Both the position numbers and the translations under genes were made by a program. A stretch of 64,000 bases of DNA from Bacillus_BE sp042263505 (GTDB lineage Bacteria; Bacillota; Bacilli; Bacillales; Cytobacillaceae), in the NCBI RefSeq assembly GCF_042263505.1, contig NZ_JBHKFI010000002.1:124001-188000 (forward strand), written 5' to 3'. Below are positions 26,887-35,781 of the stretch, piece by piece (position 1 is the stretch's first letter; each line of letters opens with the position of its first letter). The notes beneath the pieces were generated by a model. It searched no databases, was not told the origin of the DNA, and worked only from the letters and a program-made list of their open reading frames with translations.

Positions 26887-27034
26887 TCAATCATCTCCTT
26901 TCATACTATTTAAATTATGATAAAAAAATTGAAAAGAAATGATTTTTTTTCCTATTTTTTATGAATTTTCGCTATTTGTTTGGCTAACGGGAACACTATA
27001 ATATGATTGTTGGAAAGATTCATCATTGAGATGA

Positions 27035-27130
27035 TTTACAGATGAGTCTCTTCATATCGTAGATCATTTTGGTGAAGCTCATTGTTTAAGGCAATCAACG
27101 ATTGTTGATGTACAATTAATGGAGGAATAA
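27035..27130 (+). pseudogene. possible gene remnant ending in a terminator stem
   Basis: The + strand frame reads about 31 codons (including HIVDHFGEAHCLRQ and VDVQLMEE) to a stop at 27128-27130, but has an in-frame TGA just upstream and no start codon. A terminator hairpin pointing in the same direction begins at its stop. This looks like the 3' end of a decayed small gene; the family is not identified. Confidence 0.25.
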
Positions 27131-27167
27131 GATCGTAAAAAAACGATCTTATTCCTCTTCTTTTTTC
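27122..27167 (+). terminator. strong hairpin terminator overlapping the CDGSH gene end
   Basis: GAGGAATAAGATCGT (27122-27136) pairs perfectly with ACGATCTTATTCCTC (27143-27157), followed on the + strand by TTCTTTTTT. It overlaps the stop codon of the minus-strand CDGSH gene and may serve both strands. Confidence 0.75.
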
Positions 27168-27361
27168 GGTGCTCGTACCACGGAAGAAAAATTTCCTTTA
27201 TGGTTTCCGTCACAAAAAGGTTTTTTGGAAGACAAACCGCAGCGGCAAAGAGAGAAGCTTGGCTTTGTTTCAAATTGATTTCCTTCCGCATCCACTAGTT
27301 CAACATCTCCTGTAATTCGCAATGAACCATTATCATTTACCTTAATTGTTACTTTTGCCAT
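27149..27361 (-). CDS. CDGSH iron-sulfur domain protein
   Basis: 70-residue protein with a single CDGSH-type zinc-finger-like motif that binds a [2Fe-2S] cluster through three Cys and one His: Cys39, Cys41, Cys50 and His54 in CRCGLSSKKPFCDGNH. The N-terminal ~30 residues form a strand-rich region (TIKVNDNGSLRI). AGGGGGAT precedes the ATG on the minus strand. Such proteins act in redox or iron-sulfur handling, but the role in Bacilli is unclear. It is a single-gene unit. Confidence 0.9.
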   Translation of the reverse strand: MAKVTIKVNDNGSLRITGDVELVDAEGNQFETKPSFSLCRCGLSSKKPFCDGNHKGNFSSVVRAPKKEEE

Positions 27362-27541
27362 CTGAAATCCCCCTATTTCTTTTTCACTATATACTACATC
27401 TATTGAAAAAAAACGTGAATTAGAAGTTCTTTTTTATTTGGTTCTCCTTGCTCTGATCAAAAAGAAAAATCATTCATATTTTTGAATGGAAGAACATGTA
27501 TTGATAGTAATGGAAAAATTTTCATGCATGGGAGGAATGGG

Positions 27542-28090
27542 ATGAGGACGGGGAAATACGGGGTATGGCTTATTTGTCTCTTTTTTCTTTTAACAGGCTG
27601 TAAATATGATACTGTCGAGGAGGCCATTAAGAAGGATATTCCTTTTAATATCATTGAAGTGATCCATATAGAGCGTGTCCAATCGGGGGTCATTGTTTTA
27701 TATACGACTAAACAAAAGAATCATTTTCAGCCAATTGAGGCGCTCGCGGTTGCTTTTATCAATGGAAGTGATAAAACGGGTTGGGAAAATTTAGGGAATA
27801 ACCATTGGGGGTATAATAATGAACATCAAGATTTTTCGATTTACCCCAATACATTTTATAAATTTGATAAAAAGGGCAATATAAAGCAAGAAATCCCCGT
27901 TGTCTACGGCGTGATTAAAAATCCGGCGATTAAATCCGTTCAGGTATTAGGGAAAGAGCGAAAATATGAGGATGCCCAAATGATTGAAAAAAATAAAATC
28001 CGTTATTTTTTCCGATTGGATACATATGAAAAAAGCAGGGGAGTTACAGAAGAAGGAAAAATAGTGTCACAAATCTCTAATCTACGTTGA
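27542..28090 (+). CDS. putative lipoprotein of unknown function
   Basis: 182 residues from ATG 27542, which follows GGGAGGAATGG; an in-frame start 60 bases upstream gives no better site and would bury the signal peptide. The N-terminus is a lipoprotein signal ending LLTGC (Cys20). The mature part has a short helix (YDTVEEAIKK) and strand-rich segments including GWENLGNNHWGYNNEHQ. I do not recognise the family. It converges with yqkD. Confidence 0.75.
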   Translation: MRTGKYGVWLICLFFLLTGCKYDTVEEAIKKDIPFNIIEVIHIERVQSGVIVLYTTKQKNHFQPIEALAVAFINGSDKTGWENLGNNHWGYNNEHQDFSIYPNTFYKFDKKGNIKQEIPVVYGVIKNPAIKSVQVLGKERKYEDAQMIEKNKIRYFFRLDTYEKSRGVTEEGKIVSQISNLR

Positions 28091-28164
28091 TTGGATTCTG
28101 TAATTTAAACAATACCATCATTAGAAAGGAGCAGGGATGATTTAAAGACCTACTCCTTTCTATT

Positions 28165-29088
28165 TCATCTCAAATAATTGACTGGAAAAACATACTCTTC
28201 CAAAAATTGATCTATCACCTTTTCATAATCGGCTTTATTTTCATTTAAAGACTGGGCATGGCCGCCGTTTCTTGCGATGTACAGCTTTTTTGGCCCTTTT
28301 TTCTTTTCATATAACGCTTTTGTCATTGCTGGTAAAATATAATCGTCTTTTTCACTATGAATAAAGAGGATGGGATTATGAATATTTTCAATCACGGTTA
28401 TGGGGGAGAGGTCTCGCAATGAATATTTTTCACGAATTTGCAGGAAAAGCTCAGCAAGCGGCAAAAAAGGCTTCGCTGGAAGCTTCATTTCCGTTTTTAA
28501 AATCTTCGAAAGCTGATCTCTGAAATCTGAAAATGGGCAATCGGCAATATAGAAATTAGCGCCATCCTCTAACATTCCAGCATACATGAGCATTGTTGAA
28601 GCCCCCATGGACTCTCCGTGAATTCCCAAAAAAAGGTCAGAACCCTGATCCGCTTTTAACCAATCAACAATTGCTTTAAGGTCATATTTTTCAAAATAGC
28701 CATAGCTTGTGGTTTTTCCACCCGATTCTCCGTGTCTGCAGTGATCATAAATAACTACATTGAATCCCCGTTCGAGAAATAAATTCATATATTTGACCGA
28801 GTTCATTTTATTTTCCGTTACCCCGTGTGAAATAATCACATAACGTTTGGTCTGATGAGGCTCTACAACAATGGACTTTAATAAATATCCAAAGGGAGAG
28901 TCAATGAACACTTCACGTTTGGGTAAATGTTTAAATCGCAGGGGATTTAGCCTGCCTGCCTTTTTTTCGCGTTGAATAATCAGGGCATCTTCCTTCTTTT
29001 GGATATACATAATTCGGTTCGTAAAATAAACTCCTAATGAGGTAAGTACAGCAAGAAAGGAAAAGAAAACACGGAGCAGCTGTTTCAA
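28165..29088 (-). CDS. yqkD: alpha/beta hydrolase, membrane-anchored (YqkD family)
   Basis: 307 residues: an N-terminal membrane segment (LLRVFFSFLAVLTSLGVYF) followed by an alpha/beta-hydrolase domain. Nucleophile elbow GESMGAS, acid in HSEKDDYI and catalytic His in NGGHAQSL are visible; the YDHCRHGESGG loop lies before the nucleophile. TTG start at 29088 with GGAGGGATT upstream. Corresponds to B. subtilis YqkD in position and size. Likely an esterase or lipase acting at the outer membrane face; the substrate is unknown. Confidence 0.88.
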   Translation of the reverse strand: MKQLLRVFFSFLAVLTSLGVYFTNRIMYIQKKEDALIIQREKKAGRLNPLRFKHLPKREVFIDSPFGYLLKSIVVEPHQTKRYVIISHGVTENKMNSVKYMNLFLERGFNVVIYDHCRHGESGGKTTSYGYFEKYDLKAIVDWLKADQGSDLFLGIHGESMGASTMLMYAGMLEDGANFYIADCPFSDFRDQLSKILKTEMKLPAKPFLPLAELFLQIREKYSLRDLSPITVIENIHNPILFIHSEKDDYILPAMTKALYEKKKGPKKLYIARNGGHAQSLNENKADYEKVIDQFLEEYVFPVNYLR

Positions 29089-29142
29089 CAGAAATCCCTC
29101 CGAACATCTTTTTCTTTATTTTACCATCTGAATAAAAGTTAA

Positions 29143-29179
29143 AAAAGGAGAAACCTAGGAAACCCAGGTTTCTCCTTTT
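29143..29179. terminator. bidirectional terminator downstream of the 43-residue gene
   Basis: AAAAGGAGAAACCT (29143-29156) pairs with AGGTTTCTCCTTTT (29166-29179), loop of 9. It touches the stop codon of the minus-strand gene at 29179. Confidence 0.85.
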
Positions 29180-29310
29180 TATTGCGGTGCATTTTGTCTT
29201 TTAGTTGGATGAATGGCTTTTTCTAAATCTTCAACTGCCATCGCTTCTTTGCCCGTATCGACATTTGGTTTTCCCTTTTGACTATAACCTTTTTCACGCT
29301 TTTGGCTCAT
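29179..29310 (-). CDS. small hydrophilic protein of 43 residues, unknown
   Basis: Starts MSQKREKGYSQKGKPN behind AAGGGAG on the minus strand and ends directly at a terminator, so it is a well-formed single-gene unit. The protein is charged, rich in Lys and Gln, with no hydrophobic segment. I do not recognise the family; size and composition would fit a small spore or stress protein, but that is a guess. Confidence 0.65.
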   Translation of the reverse strand: MSQKREKGYSQKGKPNVDTGKEAMAVEDLEKAIHPTKRQNAPQ

Positions 29311-29506
29311 CTTGATTGCTCCCTTCTATTACATCTCAATAAATAAGATGGATGGAGGGTAGCGAATTTATTCATTTTTTTCAATTTATGGGTATTTATA
29401 ATGAAAAAATAAGAATTTTATAAAAATTAGAGGAATTCTGCTTTTTTGTCCAGTATAATGATAAATGAATAATAGTATTGAACAAATTAAGGGGATGAAT
29501 GAAAAG

Positions 29507-30694
29507 ATGTCAGCAACAGAGGTAGTCGTTGTAAGCGCTGTCCGTACAGCTATTGGTACCTTTAATGGGAGCCTAAAGGGGATACCGGCACCAGAGCTTG
29601 GAGCAATAGCAATTAAAGGGGCGCTTGAAAAAGTAGGAGTTAGTCCGCAAGAAGTGGATGAAGTTATTTTAGGAAATGTCCTTCAAGCAGGGCTTGGCCA
29701 AAATCCGGCCCGACAAGCTGCATTAAAGGCTGGTTTGCCTGAAACTGTTTCTGCTTTTACAATCAATAAGGTTTGTGGTTCTGGCTTAAAAGCGGTTCAT
29801 TTAGCAACGCAAGCAATTATTGCCGGGGATGCAAATGTCGTTGTTGCTGGTGGAATGGAGAACATGAGTCGCGCACCTTATTTATTAAATAATGCACGTG
29901 AAGGCTTTAAAATGGGCGATCAAAAATTAGTTGACAGTATGATTCAGGATGGTTTATGGTGTGCATTTAATGATTATCATATGGGGGTTACGGCAGAAAA
30001 CTTAAGTGAAAAATACGGAATTAGCCGCGAAGAGCAGGATCAATTATCCCTAGCAAGCCAGCAAAAAGCTGAACAGGCGATTGAAGCAGGCAAATTTAAG
30101 GATGAAATTATACCAGTAGCAGTTCCTCAGCGTAAAGGTGATCCTGTGATTTTTGATACAGATGAGCATCCAAAAAAAGGTTCTACCATTGAAAAGCTCG
30201 CGAAGCTCAGACCATCCTTCAAGAAAGACGGGACCGTTACGGCAGGTAATGCTTCCGGTCTGAATGACGGCGCAGCAATATTACTTGTGATGAGCAAGCA
30301 AAAAGCAGATGAATTAGGCCTGAAGCCGCTTGTGACGATTAAAGCAAATGCCAGTGCCGGCGTGGATCCAAGCATCATGGGAATTGGTCCGGTAGCAGCG
30401 GTGAGAAAGGCACTAGATAAAGCAGATCTCTCAATTGACGATTTAGAACTAATTGAAGCAAACGAAGCCTTTGCTGCTCAATCCTTGGCTGTTGACCGCG
30501 AATTGCATTTTAATCAGGAAGTATTGAATGTTAACGGTGGTGCGATTGCACTTGGACATCCAATTGGAGCAAGTGGTGCAAGAATTCTAGTAACATTGAT
30601 TCATGAAATGCAGCGCCGAGAAGCGAAAAAAGGCTTGGCTACTCTATGTATTGGCGGCGGACAAGGGGTCGCAACGATTGTAGAATTAGCTTAG
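29507..30694 (+). CDS. acetyl-CoA C-acetyltransferase (thiolase)
   Basis: Condenses or cleaves acetoacetyl-CoA. The acylated Cys is in NKVCGSGLKAV, the His in NGGAIALGHPIGASGARI and the second Cys in LCIGGGQG. From ATG 29507 the protein is 395 residues, the normal length, beginning MSATEVVVVSAVRTA; ATG 29495 is an alternative because AAGGGG lies between the two. TATAAT at 29454-29459 may be its -10. It is a lone gene between yqkD and yqkE, where B. subtilis has no thiolase. Could act in fatty acid or polyhydroxybutyrate metabolism; no phb genes are near. Confidence 0.93.
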   Translation: MSATEVVVVSAVRTAIGTFNGSLKGIPAPELGAIAIKGALEKVGVSPQEVDEVILGNVLQAGLGQNPARQAALKAGLPETVSAFTINKVCGSGLKAVHLATQAIIAGDANVVVAGGMENMSRAPYLLNNAREGFKMGDQKLVDSMIQDGLWCAFNDYHMGVTAENLSEKYGISREEQDQLSLASQQKAEQAIEAGKFKDEIIPVAVPQRKGDPVIFDTDEHPKKGSTIEKLAKLRPSFKKDGTVTAGNASGLNDGAAILLVMSKQKADELGLKPLVTIKANASAGVDPSIMGIGPVAAVRKALDKADLSIDDLELIEANEAFAAQSLAVDRELHFNQEVLNVNGGAIALGHPIGASGARILVTLIHEMQRREAKKGLATLCIGGGQGVATIVELA

Positions 30695-30872
30695 GTAAAA
30701 AATAAGACTGTTTTCGCGAATTCAGGTTGAAGCTTTTTTTTTGATAAATTGCAGTCTATTAAGTTCGAAAGAAAAGCCTAGCTAGTATGATTTCCAAAAC
30801 GTACTAAGTCTGAATCAGAAAAACATTGTTCTAAATAGCAACAATCTTAGAAAAAAATAATGAATTATAGGA

Positions 30873-30900
30873 AAGTACAGCGAAATGCTGTACTTTTTTA
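30873..30900 (+). terminator. intrinsic terminator upstream of yqkE
   Basis: AAGTACAGC (30873-30881), loop GAAAT, GCTGTACTT (30887-30895), then TTTT. It lies 180 bases after the thiolase stop; the DNA between (30695-30872) shows no gene. Confidence 0.85.
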
Positions 30901-31013
30901 TAAAGGATAAAAAACAATTCTCGAAAGGGAGAAACTGTTTGTTTTTTCATCGAGAACCCTTTGGAAATAGCGTGAGGATGTTATAATAAAGAAAAAATAA
31001 AAGAGGGATTGTC

Positions 31014-31259
31014 ATGAAAAAACATCAAGCAAAGCCAAAACAAAAATCAGATGATAAACCGCTCACCTTGGGTGATCTTCTAAATAAAGAGCTAGTCGAT
31101 CAGTTAAAGGAAAAAAAGACGGCATTAAAGATAGAAGAGGATCATAAGCGAGAAATGGAAGAACAACGTAAAAGAGAAGAACGTAGACAAAGAGAAAAAA
31201 GTAAATCTTTTGAAGAGCTTTTAAATGAAAGTGAGCTTGATTGGAAGAAATATAAATAA
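31014..31259 (+). CDS. yqkE: YqkE-like highly charged protein
   Basis: 81 residues, almost all charged: KKHQAKPKQKSDDKPLT at the start, then GDLLNKELVDQLKEKK and a long Lys/Arg/Glu helix (about residues 35-65), probably a coiled coil or single helix, ending in a FEELLNESELDWKKYK motif. AAGAGGGATTG precedes the ATG. Position before the PhzF-like gene and the aldo-keto reductase fits yqkE of B. subtilis. Function unknown. Confidence 0.8.
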   Translation: MKKHQAKPKQKSDDKPLTLGDLLNKELVDQLKEKKTALKIEEDHKREMEEQRKREERRQREKSKSFEELLNESELDWKKYK

Positions 31260-31336
31260 AATCCATTTTGCACCAGTTGCTGACTTGGGTGTAAAAGAAG
31301 GATATTCAAACTCTTTTTCATAACTAGGGGGAGAAG

Positions 31337-32236
31337 ATGAAATCGATAACGGTATACCATTACGATGCATTTAGCCATATTCCAAATAAGGGGAATCCAG
31401 CTGGAATCGTTTTAAATGGCGATCAATTATCAGAGGATGAGATGCAGAATATTGCCTATAAAGTGGGGTTTAATGAAACAACCTTTCCGTTAGAGTCTGA
31501 TGTGGCAGATTTAAAATTACGTTATTTTACACCTGGTCATGAAATGAATTTATGTGGTCACGGTACTTTAGCAACAATTTATTGTTTGAAATCAAAAGGC
31601 CTCCTTAAGGATAAAAATCAGTTAATGATTGAAACAAAGGCAGGAATTTTACCCATAAAAATAATGTGGGAAGCAAAGGATCGGTTGAATATAATGATGA
31701 AACAGGCTACACCTCAATTTAAACCTTATACAGGGTCTATAAAGGAACTTGCATCAGCAATTGGGATTGAACCAGATGACATTGATAGAAGCCTGCCGAT
31801 CATGTATGGAAGCACAGGGACATGGACGCTTTTAGTGCCGATAAAGAGTCTTGCAACATTTTCAAAAATGATTCCTTGCAATTCCTCGTTTCCATCTATA
31901 TTAGCTGAACAACCCACTTCATCAATTCATCCATTTACGCTGGAAACTTATCATTCTGATTGCACCATGCACGGAAGGCATTTTTCTTCTCCTTACTCTG
32001 GAACCATTGAGGATCCTGTGACAGGTACAGCTTCAGGGGTGATGGGTGCATATTATGCAAAGTATATCAACCGCAACTTCACAAGGGAGCTCAACCTGAT
32101 GATTGAGCAAGGACAAGAAATCAGTAAAGCTGGATTTGTTAAGGTTAAGGTTAAGGTCTATCACGAATATGATGATTATGAGGTTGAAATTGCGGGGACG
32201 GCAGTCTATGTAAACGAATTTGTGATATCGAAATAA
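31337..32236 (+). CDS. PhzF-family isomerase-like protein
   Basis: Member of the PhzF/diaminopimelate-epimerase fold family, 299 residues. The conserved catalytic Glu is at about residue 47 (GFNETTF); other signatures are GNPAGIVL near the N-terminus, MNLCGHGT, and DPVTGTASGVMGAYY in the second half. PhzF itself isomerises a phenazine precursor, but no phenazine genes are here, so the substrate is unknown. GGGGGAG precedes the ATG. A DCC-family gene follows after 20 bases, so they are probably co-transcribed. Confidence 0.9.
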   Translation: MKSITVYHYDAFSHIPNKGNPAGIVLNGDQLSEDEMQNIAYKVGFNETTFPLESDVADLKLRYFTPGHEMNLCGHGTLATIYCLKSKGLLKDKNQLMIETKAGILPIKIMWEAKDRLNIMMKQATPQFKPYTGSIKELASAIGIEPDDIDRSLPIMYGSTGTWTLLVPIKSLATFSKMIPCNSSFPSILAEQPTSSIHPFTLETYHSDCTMHGRHFSSPYSGTIEDPVTGTASGVMGAYYAKYINRNFTRELNLMIEQGQEISKAGFVKVKVKVYHEYDDYEVEIAGTAVYVNEFVISK

Positions 32237-32256
32237 TCATTTTAAGGAGTTGAGTT

Positions 32257-32649
32257 ATGAAGGGAATTATCCTATTTGATGGGGAATGCAACTTTTGCAA
32301 CGGAAGTGTGCAGTTTGTCCTCAAGAGAGATGCTAAAGCCCATTATCAATTTGCTTCTTTGCAAAGCGAGATTGGCAAGAAATTGCTAAAACAATATCAT
32401 ATTCCTGAAAATGTTGACAGCTTAGTCCTTATCGAGCAAAAGCAATATTATCTCAAATCGCAAGCTGCCCTTCGTATTTGTAAAAATCTAAGGGGGATTT
32501 GGAAGCTTGGATCATTGTTTTTCGTTATACCGACTCCAATTCGAGACGTGGCTTATGATTTTATTGCAAAAAAGCGTTATCAATGGTTTGGTAAAAGTGA
32601 AAGCTGTATGCTCCCAACTCCTGATATGAAAAAGCGATTTTTAAGCTAA
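32257..32649 (+). CDS. DCC-family thiol-disulfide oxidoreductase-like protein (DUF393)
   Basis: 130 residues with the family motif DGECNFCNG (Asp8, Cys11, Cys14), resembling a thioredoxin-type CxxC. A central LKSQAALRI and a C-terminal basic region (KKRYQWFGKSESC) follow, as in B. subtilis YuxK-type proteins. AAGGAG precedes the ATG. Presumed redox function; partner unknown. It follows the PhzF-like gene with a 20-base gap and ends at a terminator shared with the convergent aldo-keto reductase gene. Confidence 0.85.
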   Translation: MKGIILFDGECNFCNGSVQFVLKRDAKAHYQFASLQSEIGKKLLKQYHIPENVDSLVLIEQKQYYLKSQAALRICKNLRGIWKLGSLFFVIPTPIRDVAYDFIAKKRYQWFGKSESCMLPTPDMKKRFLS

Positions 32650-32683
32650 AAGGGCGTTCCGTTCAATTGGTTCGCCCTTTTTG
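32648..32683. terminator. bidirectional terminator between DCC gene and aldo-keto reductase
   Basis: AAAAGGGCG pairs with CGCCCTTTT across a 16-base loop that can add weak internal pairs; T-run on the right, A-run on the left. Confidence 0.75.
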
Positions 32684-32692
32684 TATCGGTAT

Positions 32693-33619
32693 TTACAATC
32701 GATGCTCTTGATACTGGTTTTCTATTAAAAGGGAATGAATCATTTCTAATTCCTCGGCACTTAAACCTTTGCCCATTATTGCACGTACATTTTCTTTTAA
32801 TTGTTGGATGGAGCTTGCGCCTGCAATGACTGATGTGACACCTGAATCAGCTAACAAATACTGAAGGGATATTTCTGTTAAGGAGCGCTTTTTAGCAACC
32901 TTTTCTTTTAATTCTGTTAACACCTTTTGAAGGTCCTCAAAGCTATAGTCAAGATACCCTTTTTCTTGGACAGCAGTAGAGGCCTTATCAAGCATGGCTT
33001 CGCTTAATAGCCCTTTGGCAAGCGGTCCTCTGGCAACTATGCTGATTCCGTTTTTCTTAAGCAATGGCAAAGCCTGCTCTTCAGGCCGACGATCGAGGAT
33101 GCTGTATTGCATCATCACGGATACGATATTCGATTTTTGTACATATTCTTGGATGACGGTTGGTCGGATTGAGGAAATGCCATAGTAGCGAATGAAACCT
33201 TCTGCTTGTAGTTCTTCAAAGGCTTCAATCGTTTCATCAATAGGGTCAGACAGTGTTCCCCCGTGTAATTGATATAGATCGATATAATCCGTATCGAGAC
33301 GTTTTAAGCTTTGTTTGACAGCTTCTTTTATGTATTTTTTAGATGAATCAAATCTCCAGCCTGCTCCATTTTCATTCCAACGATTGCCTACTTTTGTGGC
33401 GATAATGACCTTATCACGGACAGAATGAAGCACTTGTCCAACAAGTACTTCATTCATTCCTTTGGCGTATAGGTCAGCGGTATCAAAATAATTAATTCCT
33501 TCTTCCAAAGCGGCTTCAATGATTGCTCGGGCATGCTTTTCATCTGTGCCCAAAGACATACAGCCTAAGCCAAGCTCGCTAATGGAAAGATTGGAGCTTC
33601 CTAATTGTCTTTTCTCCAT
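32693..33619 (-). CDS. yqkF: aldo/keto reductase (YqkF family)
   Basis: 308-residue TIM-barrel NADPH oxidoreductase. The catalytic tetrad is visible as Asp46 (YFDTADLY), Tyr51, Lys in IATKVG and His in LYQLHGG. NADPH-binding region SGVTSVIAGASS is in the C-terminal third. The ATG at 33619 has a GAGGTGAAC site upstream. It matches yqkF of B. subtilis by position. Physiological substrate unknown. mciZ lies about 215 bases upstream on the same strand with no recognised feature between. Confidence 0.9.
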   Translation of the reverse strand: MEKRQLGSSNLSISELGLGCMSLGTDEKHARAIIEAALEEGINYFDTADLYAKGMNEVLVGQVLHSVRDKVIIATKVGNRWNENGAGWRFDSSKKYIKEAVKQSLKRLDTDYIDLYQLHGGTLSDPIDETIEAFEELQAEGFIRYYGISSIRPTVIQEYVQKSNIVSVMMQYSILDRRPEEQALPLLKKNGISIVARGPLAKGLLSEAMLDKASTAVQEKGYLDYSFEDLQKVLTELKEKVAKKRSLTEISLQYLLADSGVTSVIAGASSIQQLKENVRAIMGKGLSAEELEMIHSLLIENQYQEHRL

Positions 33620-33833
33620 AAATGTTCACCTCATAGTTCATTGTAATGGAGGTTTCTTATTGCTACAAATTTCAAGATAAGGAAAAAGATAGACAAGGTT
33701 TTCTTTTGCTGACAATCTGTTTTTGGCTAAGCTAAGTTTGAATAAAGAGGCATTAAAATCATGTATTTTTCTAAAATTATCACTGTGAAATCAGACAAAA
33801 TGGGACATACTTGTGGAAGAAAGATGATCCTGC

Positions 33834-33977
33834 CTACGAATGAGGAATTTTGCTTGAAATAGATGTGGTCCAATCTTTTAGTAAGGTATAATATTGGAGA
33901 TTCTCACGAAGCTTTTGTTTTACCTCCCATGCTTTGCCAACAAGAATGACTCCTTTATCATGAACATACACTTTCAT
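33834..33977 (-). CDS. mciZ: MciZ-like FtsZ inhibitor peptide
   Basis: 47-residue peptide MKVYVHDKGVILVGKAWEV..., matching the core of B. subtilis MciZ (start MKV, KGVVLVGKAWEI, VKDW) including the LVGKAW segment that caps FtsZ filaments. ATG 33977 is preferred over ATG 33983 because GGGGG lies 9 bases upstream of the first and only 3 of the second. It has a C-terminal extension (TTSISSKIPHS) beyond the 40-residue B. subtilis peptide. MciZ blocks Z-ring formation in the mother cell during sporulation. The gene is divergent from nudF. Confidence 0.87.
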   Translation of the reverse strand: MKVYVHDKGVILVGKAWEVKQKLRENLQYYTLLKDWTTSISSKIPHS

Positions 33978-34053
33978 TTTCATTATCCCCCATCTCTAGT
34001 ATGATAAAATGTATGAATAACCAATATATGCTTAGAACAGGAGTGGCAAAATA

Positions 34054-34599
34054 ATGAGTTGTCTTGAAGAAAAAACAATCAATACAGAAAAAATCTTTTC
34101 AGGAAATGTCATTAGTCTTCAAGTGGATGATGTGGAATTACCAGACGGCAAGCATGCAAAAAGGGAGTTAATTAAGCATCCAGGAGCTGTCGCTATCCTA
34201 GCCATAACGGACGAGAATAAAATTGTGATGGTTGAGCAATATCGAAAGGCCATTGAAAGAGAGCTCGTTGAAATTCCAGCTGGAAAACTAGAAAAGAATG
34301 AGGAGCCTAAGAATTGCGCCAAAAGAGAATTAGAAGAAGAGACCGGATATGTTTGTGAAAGTTTAGAATGGTTGATCTCCTTCTATACGTCACCTGGATT
34401 CGCAGATGAAATTTTGCATCTTTATGTCGCAAAGGGATTAAAACAAAAAGAAAATGCCGCACTTCCGGATGAAGATGAATTTGTTAATCTGATTGAGTTG
34501 ACACTTGATGAGGCCCTTCAATATATAAAGAATCAAAGAATCTATGATGCGAAGACCGTGTTAGCTATTCAATATCTCCAATTACAAAAGGCACTTTAA
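34054..34599 (+). CDS. nudF: ADP-ribose pyrophosphatase (Nudix)
   Basis: 181-residue Nudix hydrolase that cleaves ADP-ribose to AMP and ribose 5-phosphate. The Nudix box GKLEKNEEPKNCAKRELEEE ending in TGY is complete, preceded by the ADPRase-type MVEQYRKAIERELVEIPAGKLE arm. AACAGGAG precedes ATG 34054. Its stop is 3 bases before the GTG of the EndoQ-like gene, which suggests one transcript joining nucleotide clean-up with DNA repair. Equivalent to YqkG. Confidence 0.95.
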   Translation: MSCLEEKTINTEKIFSGNVISLQVDDVELPDGKHAKRELIKHPGAVAILAITDENKIVMVEQYRKAIERELVEIPAGKLEKNEEPKNCAKRELEEETGYVCESLEWLISFYTSPGFADEILHLYVAKGLKQKENAALPDEDEFVNLIELTLDEALQYIKNQRIYDAKTVLAIQYLQLQKAL

Positions 34600-34602
34600 A
34601 TA

Positions 34603-35769
34603 GTGCAGCAATATTATGCTGATTTACATATTCACATCGGAAGAACTTCATCTGGGCGAGCAGTAAAAATCACAGGTGCCAAAACCCTAACCTTTTCTAA
34701 TATTACCCGACACGCGAGAGATAAAAAAGGATTGAATATGATTGGAATCATTGACTGCCATTCTCCAGAAGTCATTCTTGAAATGGAAAACTTAATGCAG
34801 AAAGGAGAATTAATTCAGCATAAGGATGGCGGACTTGTTTTTGGAGGATTGTCCATTATTCCAGGCTCTGAATTAGAAATATATGATGAAAATTGTAAAG
34901 GACCGATTCATGTTCTGGTTTTTTTGCCCACATTAGAGCTCATGAAGGACTTTTCAAACTGGCTTAGCGGTCATTTAAAGAATATCCATTTAAGCTCACA
35001 AAGAATTTATGTCTCAGGCCGAGCCCTTCAGGATAAAGTGAAGGAGATGGGCGGGCTGTTTATTCCTGCGCATGTTTTTACGCCTTTTAAAAGCTTATAT
35101 GGAAAAGGCGTAAATAAATCGCTTAAAGAGGTGTTTGATCCGTTAAAGATTGATGCCATTGAGCTTGGACTTAGCTCAGATACAAGCATGGCAGATCAAT
35201 TGGAGGAATTGCATGCTTATCCCTTTGTAACTAACTCGGATGCGCACTCCTTAGGAAAAATTGCTCGTGAATATCAGACGATTCAGATGGGGGAGCCAAC
35301 TTTCAAGGAATTAAAGTGGGCTTTAAAGGGGATAAAACAGCGAGCAATCACCGCCAATTATGGATTGGATCCTTTGCTCGGAAAGTATCATCAAACCGTA
35401 TGTGAAAAGTGCTTTACACCATTGCTAGAGGGGGAAACGAAATGTTCCCAATGCGGCGGCGAGAAATTTACTAAGGGTGTTGCAAACCGAATCTTAGAAT
35501 TAAGAACATCTTCAACTCCGAAGGCAGGGCGCCCGCCATATTTTCATCAAGTTCCACTAGATTTTATCCCAGGGCTTGGGCCAAAGCTTCTCGACCGGCT
35601 GCTAGATCATTTTGGCACGGAAATGGCGATTTTGCACCAGGTTCCGTTTGCATCACTTCAAGAGGTAGTACCAGTAAAAGTTGCTGAATTGATTGTAAAA
35701 GCTAGAGAGGGCAGACTTAGCTTGAAAACAGGCGGGGGTGGAAAATATGGAAAGGTATCTCAAAAATAA
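34603..35769 (+). CDS. endonuclease Q-like PHP-domain nuclease
   Basis: 388 residues with the three-part layout of EndoQ, which nicks DNA 5' of deaminated bases (uracil, hypoxanthine). An N-terminal PHP metallo-domain starts with ADLHIHIG (Asp7, His9, His11) and continues through GIIDCHSPEV, PAHVFTPF and TNSDAHS. A zinc-binding module follows with Cys267/Cys270 and Cys281/Cys284. A C-terminal HhH region (FIPGLGPKLLDRLLDHFG) ends it. GTG 34603 is 3 bases after nudF. EndoQ is known mainly from archaea and a subset of bacteria, including some Bacilli. Assignment is by domain pattern. Confidence 0.85.
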   Translation: MQQYYADLHIHIGRTSSGRAVKITGAKTLTFSNITRHARDKKGLNMIGIIDCHSPEVILEMENLMQKGELIQHKDGGLVFGGLSIIPGSELEIYDENCKGPIHVLVFLPTLELMKDFSNWLSGHLKNIHLSSQRIYVSGRALQDKVKEMGGLFIPAHVFTPFKSLYGKGVNKSLKEVFDPLKIDAIELGLSSDTSMADQLEELHAYPFVTNSDAHSLGKIAREYQTIQMGEPTFKELKWALKGIKQRAITANYGLDPLLGKYHQTVCEKCFTPLLEGETKCSQCGGEKFTKGVANRILELRTSSTPKAGRPPYFHQVPLDFIPGLGPKLLDRLLDHFGTEMAILHQVPFASLQEVVPVKVAELIVKAREGRLSLKTGGGGKYGKVSQK

Positions 35770-35781
35770 ATAAGGAAAAAT

